Positions 1 to 13,700 of a DNA stretch of 64,000 nucleotides are shown piece after piece. Origin of the DNA: Ptiloglossa arizonensis (taxonomy: Eukaryota > Arthropoda > Insecta > Hymenoptera > Colletidae); assembly GCF_051014685.1 (NCBI RefSeq), contig NW_027478716.1, positions 372,001 to 436,000 on the forward strand, read 5' to 3'. The notes beneath the pieces were generated by a model. It saw only the letters and a program-made list of their open reading frames with translations, had not been told where the DNA came from and did not search any database. Each line of letters begins with the position of its first letter. Position 1 is the first letter of the stretch. Made by a program: the position numbers and the translations under genes.

Positions 1-947
1 CCCCTAGGCCGTTCTAGTCATTCGTTTCGAGCATCAGAACTGCGCAAATTTTGAGTTTCTCAAGCGTTTCTTACCTCCAAACTGCCATATCTCGCGAACG
101 GATTGAACAATTCGCAAAATTTCTGTTGCACCTGAAAGTAGAAACTTGCCCGATTACAACGGTATGCGCACTTTTCCTCTGGGCCGTTCTAGTTATTCGT
201 TTCGAGCATCAGAACTGCGAAAATTTTGAGTTTCTAAAGCGTTTCTTATCTCCAAACTGCCATGTCTCGCGAACGGATTGATCAATCCGCAAAATTTCTG
301 TTGCTTGTGAAAGTAGAAACCCGCCCGATTACAACGGTATGCGTACTTCTCCCCTAGGCCGTTCTAGTCATTCGTTTCGAGCAACAGAACTGCGAAAATT
401 TTGAGTTTCTCAAGCGTTTCTTATCACCAAACTGCCATATCTCGCGAACGGATTGATCAATCCGGAAAATTTCTGTTGCATCTGAAGGCAGACACTCGCC
501 CGGTTACAACGGTATGCGCACTTTTCCCCTTGGCGGTTCTAGTTATTCGTTTCAAGCATCAGAACTGCGCAAATTTTGAGTTTCTCAAGCGTTTCTTACC
601 TTCAAACTGCCATATCTCGCGAACGGACTGACCGATCCGCAAAATTTCTGTTGCATCTGAAAGTAGTTCCTCGCCCGATTACAACGGTATGCGCACTTTT
701 CCCCTAGGCCGTTCTAGTTATTCGTTTCAAGCATCAGAACTGCGCAAATTTTGAGTTTCTCAAGCGTTTCTTACCTCCAACCTGCCATATCTCGCGAACG
801 GATTGACCAATCCGCAAAATTTCTGTTGCATCTGAAAGTAGAAACTCGCCCGATTACAAAGGTGTGCGTACTTTTCCCCAAGGCCGTTCTAGTTACTCGT
901 TTCTAGCATCAGAACTGCGAAAATTTTGAGTTTCTCAAGCGTTTCTT
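1..947 (+). repeat. 10-monomer block duplication, copy 1 (partner 1,751-2,697)
   Basis: Bases 1-947 recur at +1,750 bp with no difference at any site I compared. Similarity stops at gtttcttgcc/actac versus gtttcttacc/actgc. The left end is cut by the window edge. A third copy of the inner part, about 384-947, lies at 6,859-7,422. Confidence 0.93.
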
Positions 948-1750
948 GCCTCCAAACTACCATATCTCGCGAACGGATTGACCAATCCGCAAAATTTCTG
1001 TTGCATCTGAAAGTAGAGTCTCGCCCGATTACAACGGTATGTGTAGTTTTCCCCTAGGCCGTTCCAGTTATTGGTTTCGAGCATCAGAACTGCGAAAATT
1101 TCGAGTTTCTCAAGCGTTTCTTGCATCCAAACTGCCATATCTAGCGAACGGATTGACCGATCCGCAAAATTTCTGTTGCATCTGAAAGTAGAAACTCGCC
1201 CGATTACAACGGTATGCGTACTTCTCCCCTAGGCCGTTCTAGTTATTCATTTCGAGCATCAGAACTGCGAAAATTTCGAGTTTCTCAAGCGTTTCTTGCA
1301 TCCAAACTGCCATATCTCGCGAACGGATTGACCGATCCGCAAAATTTCTGTTGCATCTGAAAGTAGAAACTCGCCCGATTACAACGGTATGCGTACTTCT
1401 CCCCTAGGCCGTTCTAGTTATTCATTTCGAGCATCAGAACTGCGAAAATTTTGAGTTTCTCAAGCGTTTCTTACTTCCAAACTGCCGCATCTCGCGAACG
1501 GATCGACCAATCCGCAAAATTTCTGTTGCATCTGAAAGTAGAAACTTGCCCGATTACAACGGTATGCGCACTTTTCCCCTGGGCCGTTCTAGTTATTCGT
1601 TTCGAGCATCAGAACTGCGAAAATTTTGAGTTTCTAAAGCGTTTCTTATCTCCAAACTGCCATGTCGCGCGAACGGATTGATCAATCCGCAAAATTTCTG
1701 TTGCTTGTGAAAGTAGAAACTCGCCCGATTACAACGGTATGCGTACTTCT

Positions 1751-2697
1751 CCCCTAGGCCGTTCTAGTCATTCGTTTCGAGCATCAGAACTGCGCAAATT
1801 TTGAGTTTCTCAAGCGTTTCTTACCTCCAAACTGCCATATCTCGCGAACGGATTGAACAATTCGCAAAATTTCTGTTGCACCTGAAAGTAGAAACTTGCC
1901 CGATTACAACGGTATGCGCACTTTTCCTCTGGGCCGTTCTAGTTATTCGTTTCGAGCATCAGAACTGCGAAAATTTTGAGTTTCTAAAGCGTTTCTTATC
2001 TCCAAACTGCCATGTCTCGCGAACGGATTGATCAATCCGCAAAATTTCTGTTGCTTGTGAAAGTAGAAACCCGCCCGATTACAACGGTATGCGTACTTCT
2101 CCCCTAGGCCGTTCTAGTCATTCGTTTCGAGCAACAGAACTGCGAAAATTTTGAGTTTCTCAAGCGTTTCTTATCACCAAACTGCCATATCTCGCGAACG
2201 GATTGATCAATCCGGAAAATTTCTGTTGCATCTGAAGGCAGACACTCGCCCGGTTACAACGGTATGCGCACTTTTCCCCTTGGCGGTTCTAGTTATTCGT
2301 TTCAAGCATCAGAACTGCGCAAATTTTGAGTTTCTCAAGCGTTTCTTACCTTCAAACTGCCATATCTCGCGAACGGACTGACCGATCCGCAAAATTTCTG
2401 TTGCATCTGAAAGTAGTTCCTCGCCCGATTACAACGGTATGCGCACTTTTCCCCTAGGCCGTTCTAGTTATTCGTTTCAAGCATCAGAACTGCGCAAATT
2501 TTGAGTTTCTCAAGCGTTTCTTACCTCCAACCTGCCATATCTCGCGAACGGATTGACCAATCCGCAAAATTTCTGTTGCATCTGAAAGTAGAAACTCGCC
2601 CGATTACAAAGGTGTGCGTACTTTTCCCCAAGGCCGTTCTAGTTACTCGTTTCTAGCATCAGAACTGCGAAAATTTTGAGTTTCTCAAGCGTTTCTT
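1751..2697 (+). repeat. 10-monomer block duplication, copy 2 (partner 1-947)
   Basis: This is the second copy of bases 1-947, offset 1,750 bp or 10 monomers. Its right part (from about 2,134) is also the start of the 27-monomer duplication, so this segment exists three times in the first 7.5 kb. Confidence 0.93.
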
Positions 2698-5600
2698 ACC
2701 TCCAAACTGCCATATCTCGCGAACGGATTGACCAATCCGCAAAATTTCTGTTGCATCTGAAAGTAGAGTCTCGCCCGATTACAACGATATGTGTAGTTTT
2801 CCCCTAGGCCGTTCCAGTTATTCGTTTCGAGCATCAGAACTGCGAAAATTTCAAGTTTCTCAAGCGTTTCTTACATCCAAACTGCCATATCTCGCGAACG
2901 TTTTGACCGATCAGCAAAATTTCTGTTGCATCTGAAAGTAGAAACTCGCCCGATTACAACGGTATGTGTAGTTTTCCCCTAGGCCGTTCCAGTTATTCGT
3001 TTCGAGCATCAGAACTGCGAAAATTTCGAGTTTATCAAGCGTTTCTTGCATCCAAACTGCCATATCTCGCGAACGGATTGACCGATCCGCAAAATTTCTG
3101 TTGCATCTGAAAGTAGAAACTCGCCCGATTACAACGGTATGCCCACCTTTCCCCTAGGCGGTTCTAGTTATTCGTTTCAAGCATCAGAACTGCGCCAATT
3201 TTGAGTTTCTCAAGCGTTTCCTACCTTCAAACTTCCATATCTCGCGAACGGATTGACCGATCCGCAAAATTTCTGTTGCATCTGAAAGTAGAATCTCGCC
3301 CGATTACAACGGTATGCGCACTTTTCCCCTACGCCGTTCTAGTCACTCGTATCTAGCATCAGAACTGCGAAAATTTTGAGTTTCTCAAGCGTTTCTTACC
3401 TCCAAACTGCCATATCTCGCGAACGGATTGACCAATCCGCAAAATTTCTGTTGCATCTGAAAGTAGAAACTCGCCCGATTACAAAGGTGTGCGTACTTTT
3501 CCCCAAGGCCGTTCTAGTTACTCGTTTCTAGCATCAGAACTGCGAAAATTTTGAGTTTCTCAAGCGTTTCTTACCTCCAAACTGCCATATCTCGCGAACG
3601 GATTGACCAATCCGCAAAATTTCTGTTGCATCTGAAAGTAGAAACTCGCCCGATTACAAAGGTGTGCGTACTTTTCCCCAAGGCCGTTCTAGTTACTCGT
3701 TTCTAGCATCAGAACTGCGAAAATTTTGAGTTTCTCAAGCGTTTCTTACCTCCAAACTGCCATATCTCGCGAACGGATTGACCAATCCGCAAAATTTCTG
3801 TTGCATCTGAAAGTAGAGTCTCGCCCGATTACAACGGTATGTGTAGTTTTCCCCTAGGCCGTGCCAGTTATTCGTTTCGAGCATCAGAACTGCGAAAATT
3901 TCGAGTTTCTCAAGCGTTTCTTACATCCAAACTGCCATATCTCGCGAACGTTTTGACCGATCAGCAAAATTTCTGTTGCATCTGAAAGTAGAAACTCGCC
4001 CGATTACAACGGTATGCCCACTTTTCCCCTAGGCCGTTCTAGTTATTCGTTTCAAGCATCAGAACTGCGCAAATTTTGAGTTTCTCAAGCGTTTCTTACC
4101 TTCAAACTGCCATATCTCGCGAACGGATTGACCGATCCGCAAAATTTCTGTTGCATCTGAAAGTAGAAACTCGCCCGATTACAACGGTATGCGCACTTTT
4201 CCCCTAGGCCGTTCTAGTCATTCGTTTCGAGCATCAGAACTGCGAAAATTTTGAGTTTCTCAAGCGTTTCTTACCTCCAAACTGCCATATCTCGCGAACG
4301 GATTAACCAATCCGCAAAATTTCTGTTGCATCTGAAAGTAGAGACTCGCCCGATTACAACGGTATGTGTAGTTTTCCCCTAGGCCGTTCCAGTTATTCGT
4401 TTCGAGCATCAGAACTGCGAAAATTTCGAGTTTCTCAAGCGTTTCTTGCATCCAAACTGCCATATCTCGCGAACGGATTGACCGATCCGCAAAATTTCTG
4501 TTGCATCTGAAAGTAGAAACTCGCCCGATTACAACGGCATGCGCACTTTTCCCCTACGCCGTTCTAGTCACTCGTATCTAGCATCAGAACTGCGAAAATT
4601 TTGAGTTTCTCAAGCGTTTCTTATTTCCAAACTGCCATATCTCGCGTACGGATTGATCAATCCGCAAAATTTCTGTTGCATCTGAAAGTAGAAACTCGCC
4701 CGATTACAACGGTATGCGTACTTCTCCCCAAGGCCGTTCTAGTTATTCGTTTCAAGCATCAGAACTGCGCAAATTTTGAGTTTCTCGAGCGTTTCTTACC
4801 TTCAAACTGCCATATCTCGCGAACGGATTGACCGATCCGCAAAATTTCTGTTGCATCTGAAAGTAGAAACTCGCCCGATTACAGAGGTATGCGCACTTTT
4901 CCCCTAGGCCGTTCTAGTTATTCGTTTCAAGCATCAGAACTGCGCAAATTTTGATTTTCTCAAGCGTCTCTTACCTCCAAACTGCCATATCTCGCGAACG
5001 GATTGACCAATCCGCAAAATTTCTGTTGCATCTGAAAGTAGAAACTCGCCCTATTACAACGGTATGCGTACCTTTCCCCTAGGCCGTTCTAGTTACTCGT
5101 TTCTAGCATCAGAACTGCGAAAATTTTGAGTTTCTCAAGCGTTTCTTACCTCCAAACTGCCATATCTCGCGAACGGATTGACCAATCCGCAAAATTTCTG
5201 TTGCATCTGAAAGTAGAAACTCGCCCGATTACAAAGCTGTGCGTACTTTTCCCCAAGGCCGTTCTAGTTACCAGTTTCTAGCATCAGAACTGCGAAAATT
5301 TTGAGTTTCTCAAGCATTTCTTACCTCCAAACTGCCATATCTCGCGAACGGATTGACCAATCCGCAAAATTTCTGTTGCATCTGAAAGTAGAGTCTCGTC
5401 CGATTACAACGGTATGTGTAGTTTTCCCCTAGGCCGTTCCAGTTATTCGTTTCGAGCATCAGAACTGCGAAAATTTCGAGTTTCTCAAGCGTTTCTTACA
5501 TCCAAACTGCTATATCTCGCGAACGTTTTGACCGATCAGCAAAATTTCTGTTGCATCTGAAAGTAGAAACTCGCCCGATTACAACGGTATGCCCACTTTT

Positions 5601-5766
5601 CCCCTAGGCCGTTCTAGTTATTCGTTTCAAGCATCAGAACTGCGCAAATTTTGAGTTTCTCAAGCGTTTCTTACCTTCAAACTGCCATATCTCGCGAACG
5701 GATTGACCGATCCGCAAAATTTCTGTTGCATCTGAAAGTAGAAACTCGCCCGATTACAACGGTATG
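2134..5766 (+). repeat. 27-monomer block duplication, copy A (partner 6,859-10,491)
   Basis: About 3.6 kb recurs at +4,725 bp, exactly 27 monomers. Rare private substitutions match in both copies, including acaacgatat, gtgccagtta, gattaaccaa, acaacggcat, acagaggtat, ttgattttct with caagcgtctc, acaaagctgt, ccagtttcta and caagcatttc. I found no mismatch at the sites checked, so the copying is recent relative to monomer divergence. Confidence 0.93.
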
Positions 5767-6616
5767 TGTAGTTTTCCCCAAGGCTGTTCCAGTTATTCGT
5801 TCCGAGCATCAGAACTGCGAAAATTTCGAGTTTCTCTAGCGTTTCTTACATCCAAACTGCCATATCTCGCGAACGGATTGACCGATCCGCAAAATTTCTG
5901 TTGCATCTGAAAGTAGACACTCGCCCGATTACAACGGTATACGTACTTCTCCCCTAGGCCGTTCTAGTCATTCGTTTCGAGCATCAGAACTGCGAAAATT
6001 TTGAGTTTCTCAAGCGTTTCTTATCTCCAAACTGCCATATCTCGCGAACGGAATGATCAATCCGCAAAATTTCTGTTGCATCTGAAAGTAGAAACTCGCC
6101 CGATTACAACGGTATGCGCACTTTTCCCCTAGGCGGTTCTAGTTATTCGTTTCGAGCATCAGAACTGCGAAAATTTTGAGTTTCTCAAGCGTTTCTTATC
6201 TCCAAACTGCCATATCTCGCGAACGGATTGATCAATCCGCAAAATTTCTGTTGCATCTGAAAGTAGAAACTCGTCCGATTACAACGGTATGCGCACTTTT
6301 CCCCTAGGCGGTTCTAGTTATTCGTTTCGAGCATCAGAACTGCGAAAATTTTGAGTTTCTCAAGCGTTTCTTACCTCCAAACTGGCATATCTCGCGAACG
6401 GATTGATCAATCCGCAAAATTTCTGTTGCATATGAAAGTAGAAACTCGCCAGATTACAACGGTATGCGCACTTTTCCCCTAGGCCGTTCCAGTTATTCGT
6501 TTCGAGCATCAGAACTGCGAAAATTTTGAGTTTCTCAAGCGTTTCTTACCTCCAAACTGCCATATCTCGCGAACGGATTGACCAATCCGCAAAATTTCTG
6601 TTGAATCTGAAAGTAG
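5726..6616 (+). repeat. 29-monomer-offset block, copy A (partner 10,801-11,691)
   Basis: This continues the large duplication after a two-monomer length difference, at an offset of 5,075 bp. Shared rare features are ccgagcatc, ctctagcg, ggtatacgta, gaacggaatg, actggcatat and ttgcatatga with tcgccagatt. It diverges at gaaactc versus gagactc. Confidence 0.9.
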
Positions 6617-6858
6617 AAACTCGCCCGATTACAACGGTATGCGCACTTTTCCCCTAGGCGGTTCTAGTTATTCGTTTCGAGCATCAGAACTGCGAAAATT
6701 TTGAGTTTCTCAAGCGTTTCTTATCTCCAAACTGCCATATCTCGCGAACGGATTGATCAATCCGCAAAATTTCTGTTGCATCTGAAAGTAGAAACTCGTC
6801 CGATTACAACGGTATGCGCACTTTTCCCCTAGGCGGTTCTAGTTATTCGTTTCGAGCA

Positions 6859-9800
6859 TCAGAACTGCGAAAATTTTGAGTTTCTCAAGCGTTTCTTATC
6901 ACCAAACTGCCATATCTCGCGAACGGATTGATCAATCCGGAAAATTTCTGTTGCATCTGAAGGCAGACACTCGCCCGGTTACAACGGTATGCGCACTTTT
7001 CCCCTTGGCGGTTCTAGTTATTCGTTTCAAGCATCAGAACTGCGCAAATTTTGAGTTTCTCAAGCGTTTCTTACCTTCAAACTGCCATATCTCGCGAACG
7101 GACTGACCGATCCGCAAAATTTCTGTTGCATCTGAAAGTAGTTCCTCGCCCGATTACAACGGTATGCGCACTTTTCCCCTAGGCCGTTCTAGTTATTCGT
7201 TTCAAGCATCAGAACTGCGCAAATTTTGAGTTTCTCAAGCGTTTCTTACCTCCAACCTGCCATATCTCGCGAACGGATTGACCAATCCGCAAAATTTCTG
7301 TTGCATCTGAAAGTAGAAACTCGCCCGATTACAAAGGTGTGCGTACTTTTCCCCAAGGCCGTTCTAGTTACTCGTTTCTAGCATCAGAACTGCGAAAATT
7401 TTGAGTTTCTCAAGCGTTTCTTACCTCCAAACTGCCATATCTCGCGAACGGATTGACCAATCCGCAAAATTTCTGTTGCATCTGAAAGTAGAGTCTCGCC
7501 CGATTACAACGATATGTGTAGTTTTCCCCTAGGCCGTTCCAGTTATTCGTTTCGAGCATCAGAACTGCGAAAATTTCAAGTTTCTCAAGCGTTTCTTACA
7601 TCCAAACTGCCATATCTCGCGAACGTTTTGACCGATCAGCAAAATTTCTGTTGCATCTGAAAGTAGAAACTCGCCCGATTACAACGGTATGTGTAGTTTT
7701 CCCCTAGGCCGTTCCAGTTATTCGTTTCGAGCATCAGAACTGCGAAAATTTCGAGTTTATCAAGCGTTTCTTGCATCCAAACTGCCATATCTCGCGAACG
7801 GATTGACCGATCCGCAAAATTTCTGTTGCATCTGAAAGTAGAAACTCGCCCGATTACAACGGTATGCCCACCTTTCCCCTAGGCGGTTCTAGTTATTCGT
7901 TTCAAGCATCAGAACTGCGCCAATTTTGAGTTTCTCAAGCGTTTCCTACCTTCAAACTTCCATATCTCGCGAACGGATTGACCGATCCGCAAAATTTCTG
8001 TTGCATCTGAAAGTAGAATCTCGCCCGATTACAACGGTATGCGCACTTTTCCCCTACGCCGTTCTAGTCACTCGTATCTAGCATCAGAACTGCGAAAATT
8101 TTGAGTTTCTCAAGCGTTTCTTACCTCCAAACTGCCATATCTCGCGAACGGATTGACCAATCCGCAAAATTTCTGTTGCATCTGAAAGTAGAAACTCGCC
8201 CGATTACAAAGGTGTGCGTACTTTTCCCCAAGGCCGTTCTAGTTACTCGTTTCTAGCATCAGAACTGCGAAAATTTTGAGTTTCTCAAGCGTTTCTTACC
8301 TCCAAACTGCCATATCTCGCGAACGGATTGACCAATCCGCAAAATTTCTGTTGCATCTGAAAGTAGAAACTCGCCCGATTACAAAGGTGTGCGTACTTTT
8401 CCCCAAGGCCGTTCTAGTTACTCGTTTCTAGCATCAGAACTGCGAAAATTTTGAGTTTCTCAAGCGTTTCTTACCTCCAAACTGCCATATCTCGCGAACG
8501 GATTGACCAATCCGCAAAATTTCTGTTGCATCTGAAAGTAGAGTCTCGCCCGATTACAACGGTATGTGTAGTTTTCCCCTAGGCCGTGCCAGTTATTCGT
8601 TTCGAGCATCAGAACTGCGAAAATTTCGAGTTTCTCAAGCGTTTCTTACATCCAAACTGCCATATCTCGCGAACGTTTTGACCGATCAGCAAAATTTCTG
8701 TTGCATCTGAAAGTAGAAACTCGCCCGATTACAACGGTATGCCCACTTTTCCCCTAGGCCGTTCTAGTTATTCGTTTCAAGCATCAGAACTGCGCAAATT
8801 TTGAGTTTCTCAAGCGTTTCTTACCTTCAAACTGCCATATCTCGCGAACGGATTGACCGATCCGCAAAATTTCTGTTGCATCTGAAAGTAGAAACTCGCC
8901 CGATTACAACGGTATGCGCACTTTTCCCCTAGGCCGTTCTAGTCATTCGTTTCGAGCATCAGAACTGCGAAAATTTTGAGTTTCTCAAGCGTTTCTTACC
9001 TCCAAACTGCCATATCTCGCGAACGGATTAACCAATCCGCAAAATTTCTGTTGCATCTGAAAGTAGAGACTCGCCCGATTACAACGGTATGTGTAGTTTT
9101 CCCCTAGGCCGTTCCAGTTATTCGTTTCGAGCATCAGAACTGCGAAAATTTCGAGTTTCTCAAGCGTTTCTTGCATCCAAACTGCCATATCTCGCGAACG
9201 GATTGACCGATCCGCAAAATTTCTGTTGCATCTGAAAGTAGAAACTCGCCCGATTACAACGGCATGCGCACTTTTCCCCTACGCCGTTCTAGTCACTCGT
9301 ATCTAGCATCAGAACTGCGAAAATTTTGAGTTTCTCAAGCGTTTCTTATTTCCAAACTGCCATATCTCGCGTACGGATTGATCAATCCGCAAAATTTCTG
9401 TTGCATCTGAAAGTAGAAACTCGCCCGATTACAACGGTATGCGTACTTCTCCCCAAGGCCGTTCTAGTTATTCGTTTCAAGCATCAGAACTGCGCAAATT
9501 TTGAGTTTCTCGAGCGTTTCTTACCTTCAAACTGCCATATCTCGCGAACGGATTGACCGATCCGCAAAATTTCTGTTGCATCTGAAAGTAGAAACTCGCC
9601 CGATTACAGAGGTATGCGCACTTTTCCCCTAGGCCGTTCTAGTTATTCGTTTCAAGCATCAGAACTGCGCAAATTTTGATTTTCTCAAGCGTCTCTTACC
9701 TCCAAACTGCCATATCTCGCGAACGGATTGACCAATCCGCAAAATTTCTGTTGCATCTGAAAGTAGAAACTCGCCCTATTACAACGGTATGCGTACCTTT

Positions 9801-10491
9801 CCCCTAGGCCGTTCTAGTTACTCGTTTCTAGCATCAGAACTGCGAAAATTTTGAGTTTCTCAAGCGTTTCTTACCTCCAAACTGCCATATCTCGCGAACG
9901 GATTGACCAATCCGCAAAATTTCTGTTGCATCTGAAAGTAGAAACTCGCCCGATTACAAAGCTGTGCGTACTTTTCCCCAAGGCCGTTCTAGTTACCAGT
10001 TTCTAGCATCAGAACTGCGAAAATTTTGAGTTTCTCAAGCATTTCTTACCTCCAAACTGCCATATCTCGCGAACGGATTGACCAATCCGCAAAATTTCTG
10101 TTGCATCTGAAAGTAGAGTCTCGTCCGATTACAACGGTATGTGTAGTTTTCCCCTAGGCCGTTCCAGTTATTCGTTTCGAGCATCAGAACTGCGAAAATT
10201 TCGAGTTTCTCAAGCGTTTCTTACATCCAAACTGCTATATCTCGCGAACGTTTTGACCGATCAGCAAAATTTCTGTTGCATCTGAAAGTAGAAACTCGCC
10301 CGATTACAACGGTATGCCCACTTTTCCCCTAGGCCGTTCTAGTTATTCGTTTCAAGCATCAGAACTGCGCAAATTTTGAGTTTCTCAAGCGTTTCTTACC
10401 TTCAAACTGCCATATCTCGCGAACGGATTGACCGATCCGCAAAATTTCTGTTGCATCTGAAAGTAGAAACTCGCCCGATTACAACGGTATG
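6859..10491 (+). repeat. 27-monomer block duplication, copy B (partner 2,134-5,766)
   Basis: This is the second copy at +4,725 bp. It ends where copy B gains two monomers, at about 10,486-10,835. After that the correspondence with the left unit resumes at +5,075 bp (29 monomers). Confidence 0.93.
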
Positions 10492-10725
10492 CGCACTTTT
10501 CCCCTAGGCCGTTCTAGTCATTCGTTTCGAGCATCAGAACTGCGAAAATTTTGAGTTTCTCAAGCGTTTCTTACCTCCAAACTGCCATATCTCCCGAACG
10601 GATTGACCGATCCGCAAAATTTCTGTTGCATCTGAAAGTAGAATCTCGCCCGATTACAACGGTATGCGCACTTTTCCCCTAGGCCGTTCTAGTTATTCGT
10701 TTCAAGCATCAGAACTGCGCAAATT

Positions 10726-13700
10726 TTGAGTTTCTCAAGCGTTTCTTACCTCCAAACTGCCACATCTCGCGAACGGATTGACCAATCCGCAAAATTTCTA
10801 TTGCATCTGAAAGTAGAAACTCGCCCGATTACAACGGTATGTGTAGTTTTCCCCAAGGCTGTTCCAGTTATTCGTTCCGAGCATCAGAACTGCGAAAATT
10901 TCGAGTTTCTCTAGCGTTTCTTACATCCAAACTGCCATATCTCGCGAACGGATTGACCGATCCGCAAAATTTCTGTTGCATCTGAAAGTAGACACTCGCC
11001 CGATTACAACGGTATACGTACTTCTCCCCTAGGCCGTTCTAGTCATTCGTTTCGAGCATCAGAACTGCGAAAATTTTGAGTTTCTCAAGCGTTTCTTATC
11101 TCCAAACTGCCATATCTCGCGAACGGAATGATCAATCCGCAAAATTTCTGTTGCATCTGAAAGTAGAAACTCGCCCGATTACAACGGTATGCGCACTTTT
11201 CCCCTAGGCGGTTCTAGTTATTCGTTTCGAGCATCAGAACTGCGAAAATTTTGAGTTTCTCAAGCGTTTCTTATCTCCAAACTGCCATATCTCGCGAACG
11301 GATTGATCAATCCGCAAAATTTCTGTTGCATCTGAAAGTAGAAACTCGTCCGATTACAACGGTATGCGCACTTTTCCCCTAGGCGGTTCTAGTTATTCGT
11401 TTCGAGCATCAGAACTGCGAAAATTTTGAGTTTCTCAAGCGTTTCTTACCTCCAAACTGGCATATCTCGCGAACGGATTGATCAATCCGCAAAATTTCTG
11501 TTGCATATGAAAGTAGAAACTCGCCAGATTACAACGGTATGCGCACTTTTCCCCTAGGCCGTTCCAGTTATTCGTTTCGAGCATCAGAACTGCGAAAATT
11601 TTGAGTTTCTCAAGCGTTTCTTACCTCCAAACTGCCATATCTCGCGAACGGATTGACCAATCCGCAAAATTTCTGTTGAATCTGAAAGTAGAGACTCGCC
11701 CGATTACAACGGTATGTGTAGTTTTCCCCTAGGCCGTTCCAGTTATTCGTTTCGAGCATCAGAACTGCGAAAATTTTGAGTTTCTCAAGCGTGTCTTACC
11801 TCCAAACTGCCATATCTCGCGAACGGATTGACCAATCCGCAAAATTTCTGTTGAATCTGAAAGTAGAGACTCGCCCGATTACAACGGTATGTGTAGTTTT
11901 CCCCTAGGCCGTTCCAGTTATTCGTTTCGAGCATCAGAACTGCGAAAATTTCGAGTTGCTCAAGCGTTTCATACATCCAAACTGCCATATCTCGCGAACG
12001 GATTGACCAATCCGCAAAATTTCTGTTGCATCTGAAAGTAGACACTCGCCCGATTACAACGGTATGTGTAGTTTTCCCCTAGGCTGTTCCAGTTATTCGT
12101 TTTGAGCATCAGAACTGCGAAAATTTCGAGTTTCTCAAGCGTTTCTTACATCCAAACTGCCATATCTCGCGAACGGATTGACCAATCCGCAAAATTTCTG
12201 TTGCATCTGAAAGTAGAAACTCGCTCGATTACAACGGTATGCGCACTTTTCCCCTAGGCGGTTCTAGTTATTCGTTTCGAGCATCAGAACTGCGAAAATT
12301 TTGAGTTTCTCAAGCGTTTCTTACCTCCAAACTGGCATATCTCGCGAACGGATTGATCAATCCGCAAAATTTCTGTTGCATCTGAAAGTAGAAACTCGTC
12401 CGATTACAACGGTATGCGCACTTTTCCCCTAGGCGGTTCTAGTTATTCGTTTCGAGCATCAGAACTGCGAAAATTTTGAGTTTCTCAAGCGTTTCTTACC
12501 TCCAAACTGGCATATCTCGCGAACGGATTGATCAATCCGCAAAATTTCTGTTGCATCTGAAAGTAGAAACTCGCCAGATTACAACGGTATGCGCACTTTT
12601 CCCCTAGGCCGTTCCAGTTATTCGTTTCGAGCATCAGAACTGCGAAAATTTTGAGTTTCTCAAGCGTTTCTTACCTCCAAACTGCCATATCTCGCGAACG
12701 GATTGACCAATCCGCAAAATTTCTGTTGAATCTGAAAGTAGAGACTCGCCCGATTACAACGGTATGTGTAGTTTTCCCTTAGGCCGTTCCAGTTATTCGT
12801 TTCGAGCACCAGAACTGCGAAAATTTTGAGTTTCTCAAGCGTGTCTTACCTCCAAACTGCCATATCTCGCGAACGGATTGACCGATCCGCAAAATTTCTG
12901 TTGCATCTGAAAGTAGAAACTCGCCCGATTACAACGGTATGCGCACTTTTCCCCTAGGCTGTTCTAGTTATTCGTTTCAAGCATCAGAACTGCGCAAATT
13001 TTGAGTTTCTCAAGCGTTTCTTACATTCAAACTGCCATATCTCGCGAACGGATTGACCGATCCGCAAAATTTCTGTTGCATCTGAAAGTAGAATCTCGCC
13101 CGATTACAACGGTATGCGCACTTTTCCCCTAGGCCGTTCTAGTTATTCGTTTCAAGCATCAGAACTGCGCAAATTTTGAGTTTCTCAAGCGTTTCTTACC
13201 TCCAAACTGCCACATCTCGCGAACGGATTGACCAATCCGCAAAATTTCTGTTGCATCTGAAAGTAGAAACTCGCCCGATTACAACGGTATGTGTAGTTTT
13301 CCCCAAGGCTGTTCCAGTTATTCGTTCCGAGCATCAGAACTGCGAAAATTTCGAGTTTCTCTAGCGTTTCTTACATCCAAACTGCCATATCTCGCGAACG
13401 GATTGACCGATCCGCAAAATTTCTGTTGCATCTGAAAGTAGACACTCGCCCGATTACAACGGTATACGTACTTCTCCCCTAGGCCGTTCTAGTCATTCGT
13501 TTCGAGCATCAGAACTGCGAAAATTTTGAGTTTCTCAAGCGTTTCTTATCTCCAAACTGCCATATCTCGCGAACGGATTGATCAATCCGCAAAATTTCTG
13601 TTGCATCTGAAAGTAGAAACTCGCCCGATTACAACGGTATGCGCACTTTTCCCCTAGGCGGTTCTAGTTATTCGTTTCGAGCATCAGAACTGCGAAAATT

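Noticed and set aside
51..281. Short open reading frames on the + strand, repeated at multiples of 175 bp (for example 51-281, 401-631, 1801-2031, 51966-52157)
   Set aside because: They are satellite sequence read across one or two monomers. Many begin at TTG with no ribosome-binding or splice context. The 175-bp length shifts frame each monomer, so none exceeds about 76 codons. Identical peptides recur only because the DNA recurs.
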